Shown here piece by piece: positions 45,589 through 53,894 of a DNA stretch of 64,000 bases. The notes beneath the pieces are model-generated. The model was given only the letters and a program-made list of their open reading frames with translations, was not told the DNA's origin and searched no databases. Location: positions 5,524,585 through 5,588,584 of the forward strand of contig NZ_CP055156.1 in NCBI RefSeq assembly GCF_014217805.1, in the 5' to 3' direction. How positions within the stretch are numbered: position 1 is the stretch's first letter; each line of letters starts with the position of its first letter. Both the position numbers and the translations under genes were made by a program. The DNA is from Adhaeribacter swui. GTDB lineage: Bacteria > Bacteroidota > Bacteroidia > Cytophagales > Hymenobacteraceae.

Positions 45589-46374
45589 ATGAAATTGATA
45601 CCATTACTTATTTCGGCAATTTGCCTTATATTGATATCACCCTTTACCCAGGCTCAAGGTGTATTAAAGTTTGAAAAAGAAACCCACGAATTTGGCAATA
45701 TTGCCGAAGGCATGCAGGCTACTTACGCGTTTAAATTTAAAAATACCGGCGATCAGCCCATCGTTATTTCCCAAGTGCAGCCTTCCTGCGGCTGCACTAC
45801 CCCCGACTGGACCAAAGAGCCCGTGTTACCGGGTAAAACGGGCATGGTAAAAGCAGTTTATAACAGCACCGGCCGGCCGGGCGCCTTTCACAAAAGCATT
45901 ACCGTTACCAGCAACGCAGGTACTCCTACCCAGGCCTTGTTTATAAAAGGTACAGTAATAGATAAATCTGCGGTAAAAGTAAGTTCTACACCGGCTCAAT
46001 TAGCTAATTCCCCGCGGCTTACTGTAAATAAAAAGCTGCATGATTTTGGCAAACTGGAGCTCGGGCAAAAAGCACCTGCCCAAATTATTGTGAAAAATAC
46101 TGGAAAACAGCCGCTTAGAATACAAGGGTTAAAATCGCCTTGTAACTGTATTAATTATAGAATTGCGTCTGAAGAAATTGCTCCCGGAAATGAAGAAATT
46201 TTGGAACTAACTTATACCCAGCGGGTGTTAGGAGAACAAATAGAACAAGTAAAGTTCATTTCTAACGATATTGTATCCTCCGAAACTATCTTGGAATTAA
46301 AAGCTAAAGTAGTGAAGAGTTTAAATACTACCAGCATTATAAAGGAGAGCAGCGCTGCTGTTCCGTTTAAATAG
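45589..46374 (+). CDS. DUF1573 domain protein
   Basis: A 261-residue exported protein with a signal peptide (about 1-23, ending FTQAQG). Two tandem Ig-like DUF1573 domains follow: residues about 28-125 (HEFGNIAEGMQATYAFKFKNTGDQPIVISQVQPSCGCTTPDW) and 146-245 (HDFGKLELGQKAPAQIIVKNTGKQPLRIQGLKSPCNCINYRI). Each carries the paired-Cys motif (SCGCT, PCNC). These domains are extremely common in Bacteroidota periplasmic and secreted proteins; function unknown. It is monocistronic, with a candidate -7 element upstream and a strong terminator downstream. Confidence 0.85.
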   Translation: MKLIPLLISAICLILISPFTQAQGVLKFEKETHEFGNIAEGMQATYAFKFKNTGDQPIVISQVQPSCGCTTPDWTKEPVLPGKTGMVKAVYNSTGRPGAFHKSITVTSNAGTPTQALFIKGTVIDKSAVKVSSTPAQLANSPRLTVNKKLHDFGKLELGQKAPAQIIVKNTGKQPLRIQGLKSPCNCINYRIASEEIAPGNEEILELTYTQRVLGEQIEQVKFISNDIVSSETILELKAKVVKSLNTTSIIKESSAAVPFK

Positions 46375-46401
46375 TTTTTTCATAGTTTTATTTTGACTAA
46401 T

Positions 46402-46429
46402 GGCAGTGATTTTATCACTGCCTTTTTTT
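46402..46429 (+). terminator. Rho-independent terminator
   Basis: GGCAGTGAT (46402-46410) pairs with ATCACTGCC (46414-46422), a 3-nt loop, followed by seven T. It is a textbook terminator 27 bp after the DUF1573 gene. Confidence 0.93.
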
Positions 46430-46528
46430 ATTTAAGTCAGCTCCCCGTGTTTCCTTTATTTTAAAAATAATTTTTAAACCTAATAGTTAATCTACAGCTT
46501 AATTATACGCTTACCCAGTAAGTTTCAC

Positions 46529-46536
46529 TAACTTTG
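46529..46536 (+). promoter_or_regulatory. Candidate -7 element of ald
   Basis: TAACTTTG fits TAnnTTTG and lies 50 bp before the ald start. The same octamer occurs at 50366 at a similar distance from another start codon. Confidence 0.45.
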
Positions 46537-46586
46537 GAACTGTATTTGAGCACCTGATACCACCTAATAATTTACCCTTAAAACCA

Positions 46587-47711
46587 ATGATCATAGGCGT
46601 TCCGAAAGAAATTAAAAATAACGAAAACCGGGTGGCCCTGACGCCAGCCGGGGTTGCAGAATTAAAAAAACACCACCACACCATTTACGTGCAAAGCACC
46701 GCCGGTAGCGGCAGTGGCTTTACGGATGCCGAATACGAGCAGGCAGGCGCGCAAATACTAGCTACTATCGAAGAAGTTTACGGTACTGCCGATATGATTA
46801 TTAAGGTAAAAGAGCCAATCGCCCCAGAATATAATTTTATTAAGGAAGGCCAGCTACTTTTCACTTATTTCCATTTTGCTTCTTCCGAAGAATTAACCCA
46901 GGCCATGATTGCCCGCAAAGCTATTTGTCTGGCTTACGAAACTGTGGAGCGTAAAGACGGATCGCTGCCGTTATTAGTGCCCATGAGCGAAGTAGCCGGC
47001 CGGATGGCTCCCCAGGAAGGAGCCAAATATTTAGAAAAACCTTTAAAAGGTCGCGGTATTTTACTGGGAGGCGTACCCGGAGTAAAGCCAGCGCATGTGT
47101 TAATTTTGGGTGGCGGGGTAGTTGGTACCCAGGCTGCTAAAATTGCGGCTGGTTTGGGTGCCCAGGTAACTATTATGGATATAAACCTGAACCGCTTACG
47201 GGAACTAGCTGATTTTATGCCCGCTAACGTTATTACGCAGTACTCAAACGAGTATAACATCCGGGAAGCCATTAAAACCGCTGATTTAATTATTGGTGCG
47301 GTATTAATACCCGGTGCCAAAGCACCGCACCTGATTACCCGCGACATGTTAAAAGAAATGAAACCTGGTACCGTATTGGTAGACGTAGCCGTAGACCAGG
47401 GCGGTTGCATTGAAACCTGCCAACCTACCACCCACGAAAACCCGACTTATATTATTGATGATGTAGTGCATTACTGCGTGGCCAATATGCCGGGGGCTGT
47501 ACCTTATACCTCTACTTTAGCTTTAACCAATGCCACTTTGCCTTACGCCGTGCAACTGGCCAATAAAGGCTGGCAAAAAGCGTGTTTAGATAATCCGGAG
47601 TTACGCTCGGGGTTGAACGTGGTAAACGGCGAGGTTGTATACAAAGGCGTAGCCGATGCCTGGAATTTAAAATTAAGCAACACTACCGAACTACTGGAAC
47701 CGGTTCATTAA
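46587..47711 (+). CDS. ald: Alanine dehydrogenase
   Basis: A 374-residue NAD-dependent enzyme that interconverts L-alanine and pyruvate plus ammonia. The N-terminal MIIGVPKEIKNNENRVALTPAGV is diagnostic. Catalytic Lys in ADMIIKVKEP and His in LFTYFHFAS are present. The NAD site is VLILGGGVVGTQAAKIAAGLGAQVTIMD, and VDVAVDQGGCIETCQPTTH is the conserved substrate-site block. Length equals the usual family length. It is a single-gene unit between a candidate promoter and a terminator. Confidence 0.95.
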   Translation: MIIGVPKEIKNNENRVALTPAGVAELKKHHHTIYVQSTAGSGSGFTDAEYEQAGAQILATIEEVYGTADMIIKVKEPIAPEYNFIKEGQLLFTYFHFASSEELTQAMIARKAICLAYETVERKDGSLPLLVPMSEVAGRMAPQEGAKYLEKPLKGRGILLGGVPGVKPAHVLILGGGVVGTQAAKIAAGLGAQVTIMDINLNRLRELADFMPANVITQYSNEYNIREAIKTADLIIGAVLIPGAKAPHLITRDMLKEMKPGTVLVDVAVDQGGCIETCQPTTHENPTYIIDDVVHYCVANMPGAVPYTSTLALTNATLPYAVQLANKGWQKACLDNPELRSGLNVVNGEVVYKGVADAWNLKLSNTTELLEPVH

Positions 47712-47737
47712 TTTTTTAAATTTTTTAATTTATTGGT

Positions 47738-47768
47738 AAAGCCTTTCCAGCTACGTTGGAAAGGCTTT
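47738..47768 (+). terminator. Rho-independent terminator
   Basis: AAAGCCTTTCCA (47738-47749) pairs with TGGAAAGGCTTT (47757-47768), a 7-nt loop, followed by ATTTTG. It closes ald 26 bp after the stop. Confidence 0.85.
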
Positions 47769-47792
47769 ATTTTGCAGGCTAGTTTCAATTAA

Positions 47793-49703
47793 ATGTTCGA
47801 TCCTTTTTTAAAAATTATATTTAAACGGCTTGGTTTGCTGCTGCTCACGTACCAGTTGTTGCGGGTGGCATTTTTTCTGGCTAATTTGCCTACTTTTAAC
47901 CAAATACCAGCCGAAAATCTTTTTTGGGCTTTTGTTTATAGTTTGCGTTTTGATTTTTCCGCCATTTTACTGATTAATATCCCTTTTCTTTTTTTCTCGC
48001 TGGCACCCACGCAAATATTGTATCGGGTAGGTTATCAGAAATTTTTAAAAATTCTTTATTTCGTTGTAAATGCGCCTTTTATTCTACTAAACTTAGTTGA
48101 TACCGAGTATTTTAAATTTATCGGCCGGCGCTCTACCAACGAAGTTGCAACCATTACCCAGGATATTTTGGCGCAAGCTATTCAGTTAACGCAGCATTAC
48201 TGGTATATCTTACTTCTATTTATTATTCTATTAACTGGCCTTTATTTCTTATATCCCGATAAATTCGCGTACCACCACCAAAAACCCCGGCGTAAAATCT
48301 GGCAAGTAGTGGTATTAACTTTAGCCACCATTATTTTAATCCGGGGCGGTATCCAGTATAAACCTATCCGGGTGAGCAGCGCTTTTAATTACGAACCACC
48401 GGTATTAGGCAACCTGGTGCTGAATAGCACCTTTACTTTTATGCGCAGCCTGAACAAACGAACCATCGACCGGGCACGCTACTTTACCAACCGGCAAGAA
48501 CTGCTGCAAACCATTGACTTTGACCCGCAAAAAGCATCCATAACAACTGGCGAACCTGTGCGGGATAACGTGGTAATCTTGATTCTGGAAAGTTTTGGTT
48601 CGGAGTATACCGGCATTGAGAATGGCGGAAAAGGGTACACGCCTTTCTTTGATTCTTTAGCGACGCAAGGCTTGTTTTTCCGGGAGAATTACGCCAACGG
48701 CCGTCGCTCCATCGAAGCACTACCGTCTATTTTGTCGGGCCTACCTTCTTTAATGGATAATCCGTTTATGGCATCGGCCTACCAAGGCAACGAAATTTAC
48801 GGCATTGGCAGTGTTTTACAACCGCTGGGTTATTATACTTCTTTTTACCACGGCGGGGCCAATGGCACCATGAGTTTTAACGCTTTTGCCAAGTTGGCGG
48901 GCTTTGCCCGTTATTACGGTTTAGATGAATACCCAGCCGCGCGGCGCGAAGCCGATTTTGATGGCAACTGGGGCATTTTTGATGAGCCTTATTTGCAGTA
49001 CGTGTCCAAACAACTTACGCAGCAGCCGCAGCCTTTTATCACTGGGGTTTTTACACTCAGCGCTCATCACCCATATACCTTACCGGCTAAATACCAGGAT
49101 GCTTTCCCGAAAGGAAATTTAAAAATTCACCGAACCATTGGCTACACCGATTTTGCGCTGAAGCAATTTTTTAAAGCGGCTGCCAAAGAGCCCTGGTACC
49201 CCAATACTTTATTTGTTTTAACCGCCGACCACACCCAGCAAGTGTATCGAAAAGATTATAAAAACCGCTTGGGTTATCACAAAGTGCCTTTGCTGTTCTT
49301 TCATCCGGGTAAAAAATTTGCGCACGTTAATACTCGAAAAGTAACCCAGCATGCCGACATAATGCCCACCCTGGTAGATTATTTAAATGTTCCGACGAAT
49401 AAGCTATTACCCTTTGGGAAATCGGTACTGAAAGATAGTAATAAAGGCCAGGCTCTTATCTACAGCGATGGTATTTACACCCTGGTTCGTCCGGATTTTA
49501 TTACCGAGTTGCCCCCCGATGGCGAAACCAAGCTTTACAAATACAAATCGCACGGGCTTGTTCATTTAAAGAATCAACCTGAACAGATTAAAAAAACTTA
49601 CTCCCGCGAACTGGAAGCTTACGTGCAATACTTCCGGAATGCCTTACTGGATAATAATTTATACTTTTGGCTATATCCCGGCAAACCCGCCATTGCTCCT
49701 TAG
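47793..49703 (+). CDS. LTA synthase-like sulfatase-fold membrane protein
   Basis: A 636-residue inner-membrane protein. Five or so N-terminal helices (to about 205) carry a periplasmic alkaline-phosphatase-superfamily domain (about 250-560). The metal site starts at NVVILILESFGSEYTG; the position of the nucleophile is NGRRSIEALPSIL, with Ser where staphylococcal LtaS has Thr. Later elements are FYHGGANGTMSFNAFA, GVFTLSAHHPYTLP, LFVLTADHTQQ and QHADIMPTLVDYL. Related Gram-negative proteins transfer phosphoglycerol or phosphoethanolamine to membrane-linked glycans. The substrate here is unknown. Confidence 0.86.
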   Translation: MFDPFLKIIFKRLGLLLLTYQLLRVAFFLANLPTFNQIPAENLFWAFVYSLRFDFSAILLINIPFLFFSLAPTQILYRVGYQKFLKILYFVVNAPFILLNLVDTEYFKFIGRRSTNEVATITQDILAQAIQLTQHYWYILLLFIILLTGLYFLYPDKFAYHHQKPRRKIWQVVVLTLATIILIRGGIQYKPIRVSSAFNYEPPVLGNLVLNSTFTFMRSLNKRTIDRARYFTNRQELLQTIDFDPQKASITTGEPVRDNVVILILESFGSEYTGIENGGKGYTPFFDSLATQGLFFRENYANGRRSIEALPSILSGLPSLMDNPFMASAYQGNEIYGIGSVLQPLGYYTSFYHGGANGTMSFNAFAKLAGFARYYGLDEYPAARREADFDGNWGIFDEPYLQYVSKQLTQQPQPFITGVFTLSAHHPYTLPAKYQDAFPKGNLKIHRTIGYTDFALKQFFKAAAKEPWYPNTLFVLTADHTQQVYRKDYKNRLGYHKVPLLFFHPGKKFAHVNTRKVTQHADIMPTLVDYLNVPTNKLLPFGKSVLKDSNKGQALIYSDGIYTLVRPDFITELPPDGETKLYKYKSHGLVHLKNQPEQIKKTYSRELEAYVQYFRNALLDNNLYFWLYPGKPAIAP

Positions 49704-49793
49704 TGGTAAAACGAAAAGCTGGAATTTAAAATTTTAAAAATTTGCCGGTTTAATGCCCTGCGGTTTTCTCGTTAACGGCAAGCTATTTATTAA

Positions 49794-50243
49794 TTATACT
49801 TGCTGGTAAACCGGAATACTCGCCAAGGGAAAAACGGTATTATTTTTAAAATCTACTTGCCAGCAATAATGCTCCAGACCGTTGGTGAGCACCACGTATT
49901 TAGCCCGGATATTCTGATTATAGGTGGTTGCTTGCCGGATGGTAGTTTCGGTAATTTTAATCGAAGTTGCTTTACATTCCACTAACATGCTTACCTGCCC
50001 GGCTGTATCAAACACGCAGATATCGGTGCGCTTGTTCAGGGTGTTATACTTTAAGCCCCGTTCCGGCGAAATTAAACCTTTGGGGTATTGTAAATGCTGC
50101 ACCAAGTAATGAATAAAATGCTGCCGGACCCACTCTTCCGGCGTTAAAACCAGGTACTTTCTGCGGATAAAATCAAAAATATAAAAATTATCATCCGCCT
50201 GTTTTACCTGAACCGCGTATGCCGGCAAGTTTAATTCCTCCAT
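49794..50243 (-). CDS. Stand-alone HsdR N-terminal domain protein
   Basis: A 149-residue protein matching the type I restriction enzyme HsdR N-terminal (HSDR_N) domain only. The PD-(D/E)xK nuclease core is visible: RTDICVFDTAGQVSMLVECKA supplies Asp and the ExK of VECKA. YPKGLISPERGLKYN precedes it. It lacks helicase and HsdM-binding parts, and no hsdM or hsdS is near, so it is not part of a restriction system here. Such solo proteins are widespread in Bacteroidota, with unknown role. Confidence 0.82.
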   Translation of the reverse strand: MEELNLPAYAVQVKQADDNFYIFDFIRRKYLVLTPEEWVRQHFIHYLVQHLQYPKGLISPERGLKYNTLNKRTDICVFDTAGQVSMLVECKATSIKITETTIRQATTYNQNIRAKYVVLTNGLEHYCWQVDFKNNTVFPLASIPVYQQV

Positions 50244-50365
50244 CTCTAATTACAAACCCAGATTTTTAAAAATGTACTTAAACTAACTTTCGGCCAAAGA
50301 TAAAACCTTTCTACTTTTTAACTAGCCAACTTTATCGCCTTACTACCGTGTAACAAACAACCTTT

Positions 50366-50373
50366 TAACTTTG
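50366..50373 (+). promoter_or_regulatory. Candidate -7 element of the AMP nucleosidase gene
   Basis: TAACTTTG fits TAnnTTTG and lies 42 bp before the start codon at 50416. Confidence 0.45.
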
Positions 50374-50415
50374 CAACCAGAATAACCTGTAACTTGCAAC
50401 TTGTAACCATTCACT

Positions 50416-51189
50416 ATGAAATCAAAAGAAGAAATTGTCCGGAATTGGCTTCCCCGCTACACGGGTATGGCTCTCGATGAGTTCGGCGAATATATTTTGC
50501 TTACCAATTTTATTAACTACGTGGCAATGTTCTCGGAACGTTTTAACTGCGAAATCCGGGGCATGAACAAACCCATGCAATCGGCCACGGCCAATAACAT
50601 CACCATCATTAATTTTGGCATGGGCAGCCCCATGGCCGCCACGGTAATGGATTTGCTGTCGGCGGTGCAACCCAAAGCGGCTTTGTTTTTAGGCAAATGC
50701 GGCGGTATTAAAGAAAAAGTAAAACTCGGCGATTTAATATTGCCGATTGCGGCCATTCGCGGCGAAGGTACTTCCGATGATTATTTACCGCCCGAAATTC
50801 CGGCCCTACCTTCTTTCCGGTTACAACGTTCGGTTTCGTCGATGATTAAGAAACACGAAATGGATTACTGGACCGGCACCGTTTATACCACCAACCGCCG
50901 AGTGTGGGAACACGACGAAGAATTTAAAGCTTATCTGCGTTCGGTGCGGGTAATGGGCATTGATATGGAAACCGCTACTATTTTTGTAGTAGGTTTTATG
51001 AACCATATTCCACATGGGGCCCTCTTGCTGGTATCGGATAACCCAATGACCCCGGAAGGGGTTAAAACTGCCGAAAGCGATTTAAAAGTTACCACCAACT
51101 TTGTTGAAAAACATTTAAGCATTGGCATCGACGCCATGATTGAACTCCGCGACTCCGGCGAATCGGTGAAACACTTACGCTATGAATAA
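50416..51189 (+). CDS. AMP nucleosidase
   Basis: A 257-residue enzyme of the purine nucleoside phosphorylase superfamily that hydrolyses AMP to adenine and ribose 5-phosphate. It is the short Bacteroidota form without the regulatory N-domain of E. coli Amn. Visible motifs: TIINFGMGSPMAATVMDLL (phosphate/ribose site), ALFLGKCGGIKEKVKLGDLILPIAAIRGEGTSDDY, YTTNRRVWEHDEEF, and MGIDMETATIFVVGF with the ribose-binding MxxE and LLVSDNPM with the catalytic Asp. It overlaps the downstream amidohydrolase by 8 bp. That overlap suggests joint expression, although the two reactions are not obviously linked. Confidence 0.88.
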   Translation: MKSKEEIVRNWLPRYTGMALDEFGEYILLTNFINYVAMFSERFNCEIRGMNKPMQSATANNITIINFGMGSPMAATVMDLLSAVQPKAALFLGKCGGIKEKVKLGDLILPIAAIRGEGTSDDYLPPEIPALPSFRLQRSVSSMIKKHEMDYWTGTVYTTNRRVWEHDEEFKAYLRSVRVMGIDMETATIFVVGFMNHIPHGALLLVSDNPMTPEGVKTAESDLKVTTNFVEKHLSIGIDAMIELRDSGESVKHLRYE

Positions 51190-52840
51190 ACAATTGATGT
51201 GGAGCTTCGGGGGTTTATTCCTGGTTGCTTTCTCAGTTTTACTAACTTTCTGCCAGTCTAAAACTAAAGTTGACCTGATTGTTTACAATGCCCGGGTTTA
51301 TACCGTTAATCCAAATTTTGATGAAGCTCAGGCATTTGCGGTGCAGGATGGTAAGTTTGTAGCCATAGGTTTAACCGAAGAAATTCGTGGTAAGTATGCG
51401 GCCCAACAGGAAATGGATGCACAGGGCAAACCCGTATACCCCGGCTTTATTGATGCGCATGCCCACTTTTACGGTTACGCCTTAAACTTACAACAAGCCG
51501 ACTTGGTGGGTACTAGGTCGTTTGCGGAGGTAGTACAAAAGCTGGAACAACATCGCCAGAAATACCCCAAGGCTGCGTGGTTGCTAGGTCGAGGCTGGGA
51601 CCAAAACGACTGGCAGAATAAAAGTTTTCCTACCCAAGATACTTTAAACCTCTTATTCCCGGATGTTCCGGTTTTTATAGAACGCATCGATGGCCACGCA
51701 GCCCTGGTGAATAAAAAAGCGCTGGATTTAGCCGGCATCTCCACCCAAACTAAAATTACCGGCGGGGTAATCGAACAAAATAAAGATAAACTAACCGGCA
51801 TTTTAGTAGATAATGCCGTAGAGTTGGTGGCCGCAAAAATTCCGGAACCTTCCGGTAAAGAAAAAGTAGCAGCTTTGCTACAGGCACAACAAAACTGCTT
51901 TGCCGTGGGCCTGACAACCGTGGTAGATGCCGGTTTAGAAAAACCCGTTATTGATTTGTACGACTCCTTGCAAAAAGCAAAAAATTTAAAAATTCGGTTA
52001 TATGCCATGCTCAGCCCGTCGGCGGCTAACCAGCATTATTATTTTGAAAATGGACCGTACCATACTGATCGGTTGGATGTAAGCAGTTTTAAAGTATACG
52101 CCGATGGGGCTTTAGGCTCGCGCGGAGCGTGCTTGCTACACCCCTACCACGACCGCCCACGAGAAACCGGGTTTTTACTGCGCCAATCCACCGATTACCG
52201 GAAACTCGCCGCTGATTTATTCCAACACGGTTTTCAGATGAACACCCACGCCATTGGCGACTCGGCGAACCGCTTACTGGCCGATATTTACGGTGAAGTG
52301 TTAAAAAGTAAAAACAACCGCCGCTGGCGCATCGAGCACGCCCAGGTAGTAAATCCAACGGATGTATCCAAATTCGGGAAATACAGCATTATACCGTCGG
52401 TACAACCCACACACGCCACTTCGGATATGTACTGGGCCGGCGACCGGCTCGGCACAGAACGCTTGGCTCATGCTTATGCTTATAAAGATTTACTTAATCA
52501 GAATGGTTTTATTGCCCTAGGCAGCGACTTTCCGGTGGAGCACATCAATCCTTTGTTTGGTTTTCATGCGGCAGTGGCGCGGCAAGATGCCAAAAATTAT
52601 CCCGCCGGAGGTTTTCAGATGAATAATGCTTTAGGCCGCGAACAAGCTTTGCGGGGTACTACCATCTGGGCCGCTTACGCCAACTTCGAAGAAAAAAACC
52701 GGGGTAGCCTGGAGCCCGGTAAACTGGCGGATTTTGTGATTCTGAACCAGGATATCATGACCGTACCCGCCTCCGAAATCCGAAATACCCAGGTAACAAA
52801 TACCTTTGTAAACGGCGAGGAAGTTTTCCGGAGAAAGTAA
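51182..52840 (+). CDS. YtcJ-like amidohydrolase family lipoprotein
   Basis: A 552-residue metal-dependent hydrolase. An N-terminal signal (FGGLFLVAFSVLLTFC) ends in a lipobox-like Cys at about 21, so it is probably periplasmic or outer-membrane anchored. The first metal-ligand pair is HAH in YPGFIDAHAHFYGYAL. VYADGALGSRGACLL, NTHAIGD, RIEHAQ and the second-half ALGSDFPVEHINPL are conserved in the YtcJ/NfdA group. Residues 500-552 form the final beta segment (GSLEPGKLADFVILNQDIM). Members hydrolyse amides of unknown nature. Its start overlaps the AMP nucleosidase stop by 8 bp. Confidence 0.85.
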   Translation: MNKQLMWSFGGLFLVAFSVLLTFCQSKTKVDLIVYNARVYTVNPNFDEAQAFAVQDGKFVAIGLTEEIRGKYAAQQEMDAQGKPVYPGFIDAHAHFYGYALNLQQADLVGTRSFAEVVQKLEQHRQKYPKAAWLLGRGWDQNDWQNKSFPTQDTLNLLFPDVPVFIERIDGHAALVNKKALDLAGISTQTKITGGVIEQNKDKLTGILVDNAVELVAAKIPEPSGKEKVAALLQAQQNCFAVGLTTVVDAGLEKPVIDLYDSLQKAKNLKIRLYAMLSPSAANQHYYFENGPYHTDRLDVSSFKVYADGALGSRGACLLHPYHDRPRETGFLLRQSTDYRKLAADLFQHGFQMNTHAIGDSANRLLADIYGEVLKSKNNRRWRIEHAQVVNPTDVSKFGKYSIIPSVQPTHATSDMYWAGDRLGTERLAHAYAYKDLLNQNGFIALGSDFPVEHINPLFGFHAAVARQDAKNYPAGGFQMNNALGREQALRGTTIWAAYANFEEKNRGSLEPGKLADFVILNQDIMTVPASEIRNTQVTNTFVNGEEVFRRK

Positions 52841-52860
52841 ACCGGCGGCAATAAATTGGA

Positions 52861-52899
52861 AACTCACCTGCACTAAGACTTTACCAACACTGGTGAGTT
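52861..52899 (+). terminator. Possible weak terminator
   Basis: AACTCACC (52861-52868) pairs with GGTGAGTT (52892-52899), with a long 23-nt loop and no T-run directly after. It lies 20 bp after the amidohydrolase stop. Confidence 0.35.
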
Positions 52900-53022
52900 A
52901 TTTAGAATTTTATTTTTAAAAATTTCAAATTTTGCATAAGCCTAGCTCTATCTTTTAATCTTTAAACTTACCGTAACTTAAACTTGCACCCCGAGGCAAA
53001 TTAGCGTACAAAAAACTACCGG

Positions 53023-53865
53023 ATGAATAAGGCAAAGCGTATTTCTTTAAGGCAAAAACTTTACACGATTGTATTTGAGGCCGAAACCAAAGCCGGAAGA
53101 ACCTTTGATATTATACTTTTATTTTTAATCCTGTTCAGTGTATTTATTATTTGCCTGGAAACAGTACCCAGTATCAATCATCATTTTCGTAGTTATTTTA
53201 AAATTTTGGAATGGGTTTTCACTATTCTGTTTAGTTTAGAATACCTGCTTCGAATTTACTCCTCGCCTAGACCATTTCGGTACCTGTTTTCTTTTTTCGG
53301 GATTGTAGATTTTTTGGCAATTTTGCCCACCTACCTGAGTCTTATTTTGGGTGGTTACCAGTATTTATTAGTTATCCGGATTTTACGTTTACTTCGGGCT
53401 GCCCGTATTTTTAAACTTACCCGGTTTATTAACGAAGGTCAGGTTTTAACACGGGCTTTACGGGCCAGCTTACCTAAAATTTCGGTGTTTTTAGGGGTAG
53501 TTTTAATGGTAGTGGTAATTGTGGGTTCTATTATGTATATCGTAGAGGGATCAAAAAACGGATTTACCAGCATTCCCAAAAGTATTTATTGGGCCATTGT
53601 AACTTTAACCACCGTGGGCTACGGCGATATTGCCCCGGCAACCACTTTTGGTCAGATACTGGCCAGCTTTTTAATGATAATGGGTTATGGCATAATTGCC
53701 GTACCAACCGGCATTGTATCGGTGGAGTTAGCAAACTCCGAAAAGCAAACTTTTAATACCCGTATTTGCCCGCATTGCCACAAAGAAGGCCACGCCAAAG
53801 ACGCCAACTTCTGCAGTAACTGTGGTAATAATTTAACCTCGCCGGAATCGGATACTACTTCTTAG
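53023..53865 (+). CDS. Voltage-gated K+ channel with zinc-ribbon tail
   Basis: A 280-residue ion-transporter family protein with six transmembrane helices. The S4-like sensor is YQYLLVIRILRLLRAARIFKL with Arg every third residue (about 113-131). The pore helix and selectivity filter are WAIVTLTTVGYGDI (TVGYGD, 197-202). After S6, residues about 246-270 form a zinc ribbon: CPHC (249/252) and CSNC (264/267). The ribbon is unusual for a prokaryotic Kv channel and could tetramerise or sense metal or redox; that is inference. It converges with the MFS gene. Confidence 0.9.
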   Translation: MNKAKRISLRQKLYTIVFEAETKAGRTFDIILLFLILFSVFIICLETVPSINHHFRSYFKILEWVFTILFSLEYLLRIYSSPRPFRYLFSFFGIVDFLAILPTYLSLILGGYQYLLVIRILRLLRAARIFKLTRFINEGQVLTRALRASLPKISVFLGVVLMVVVIVGSIMYIVEGSKNGFTSIPKSIYWAIVTLTTVGYGDIAPATTFGQILASFLMIMGYGIIAVPTGIVSVELANSEKQTFNTRICPHCHKEGHAKDANFCSNCGNNLTSPESDTTS

Positions 53866-53894
53866 AGTTAGCTAAAATTTAAAAATTTAAAAAA

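Noticed and set aside
49794-50243. Restriction-modification locus.
   Set aside because: Only an HsdR N-terminal domain is present; no methylase, specificity or helicase gene.
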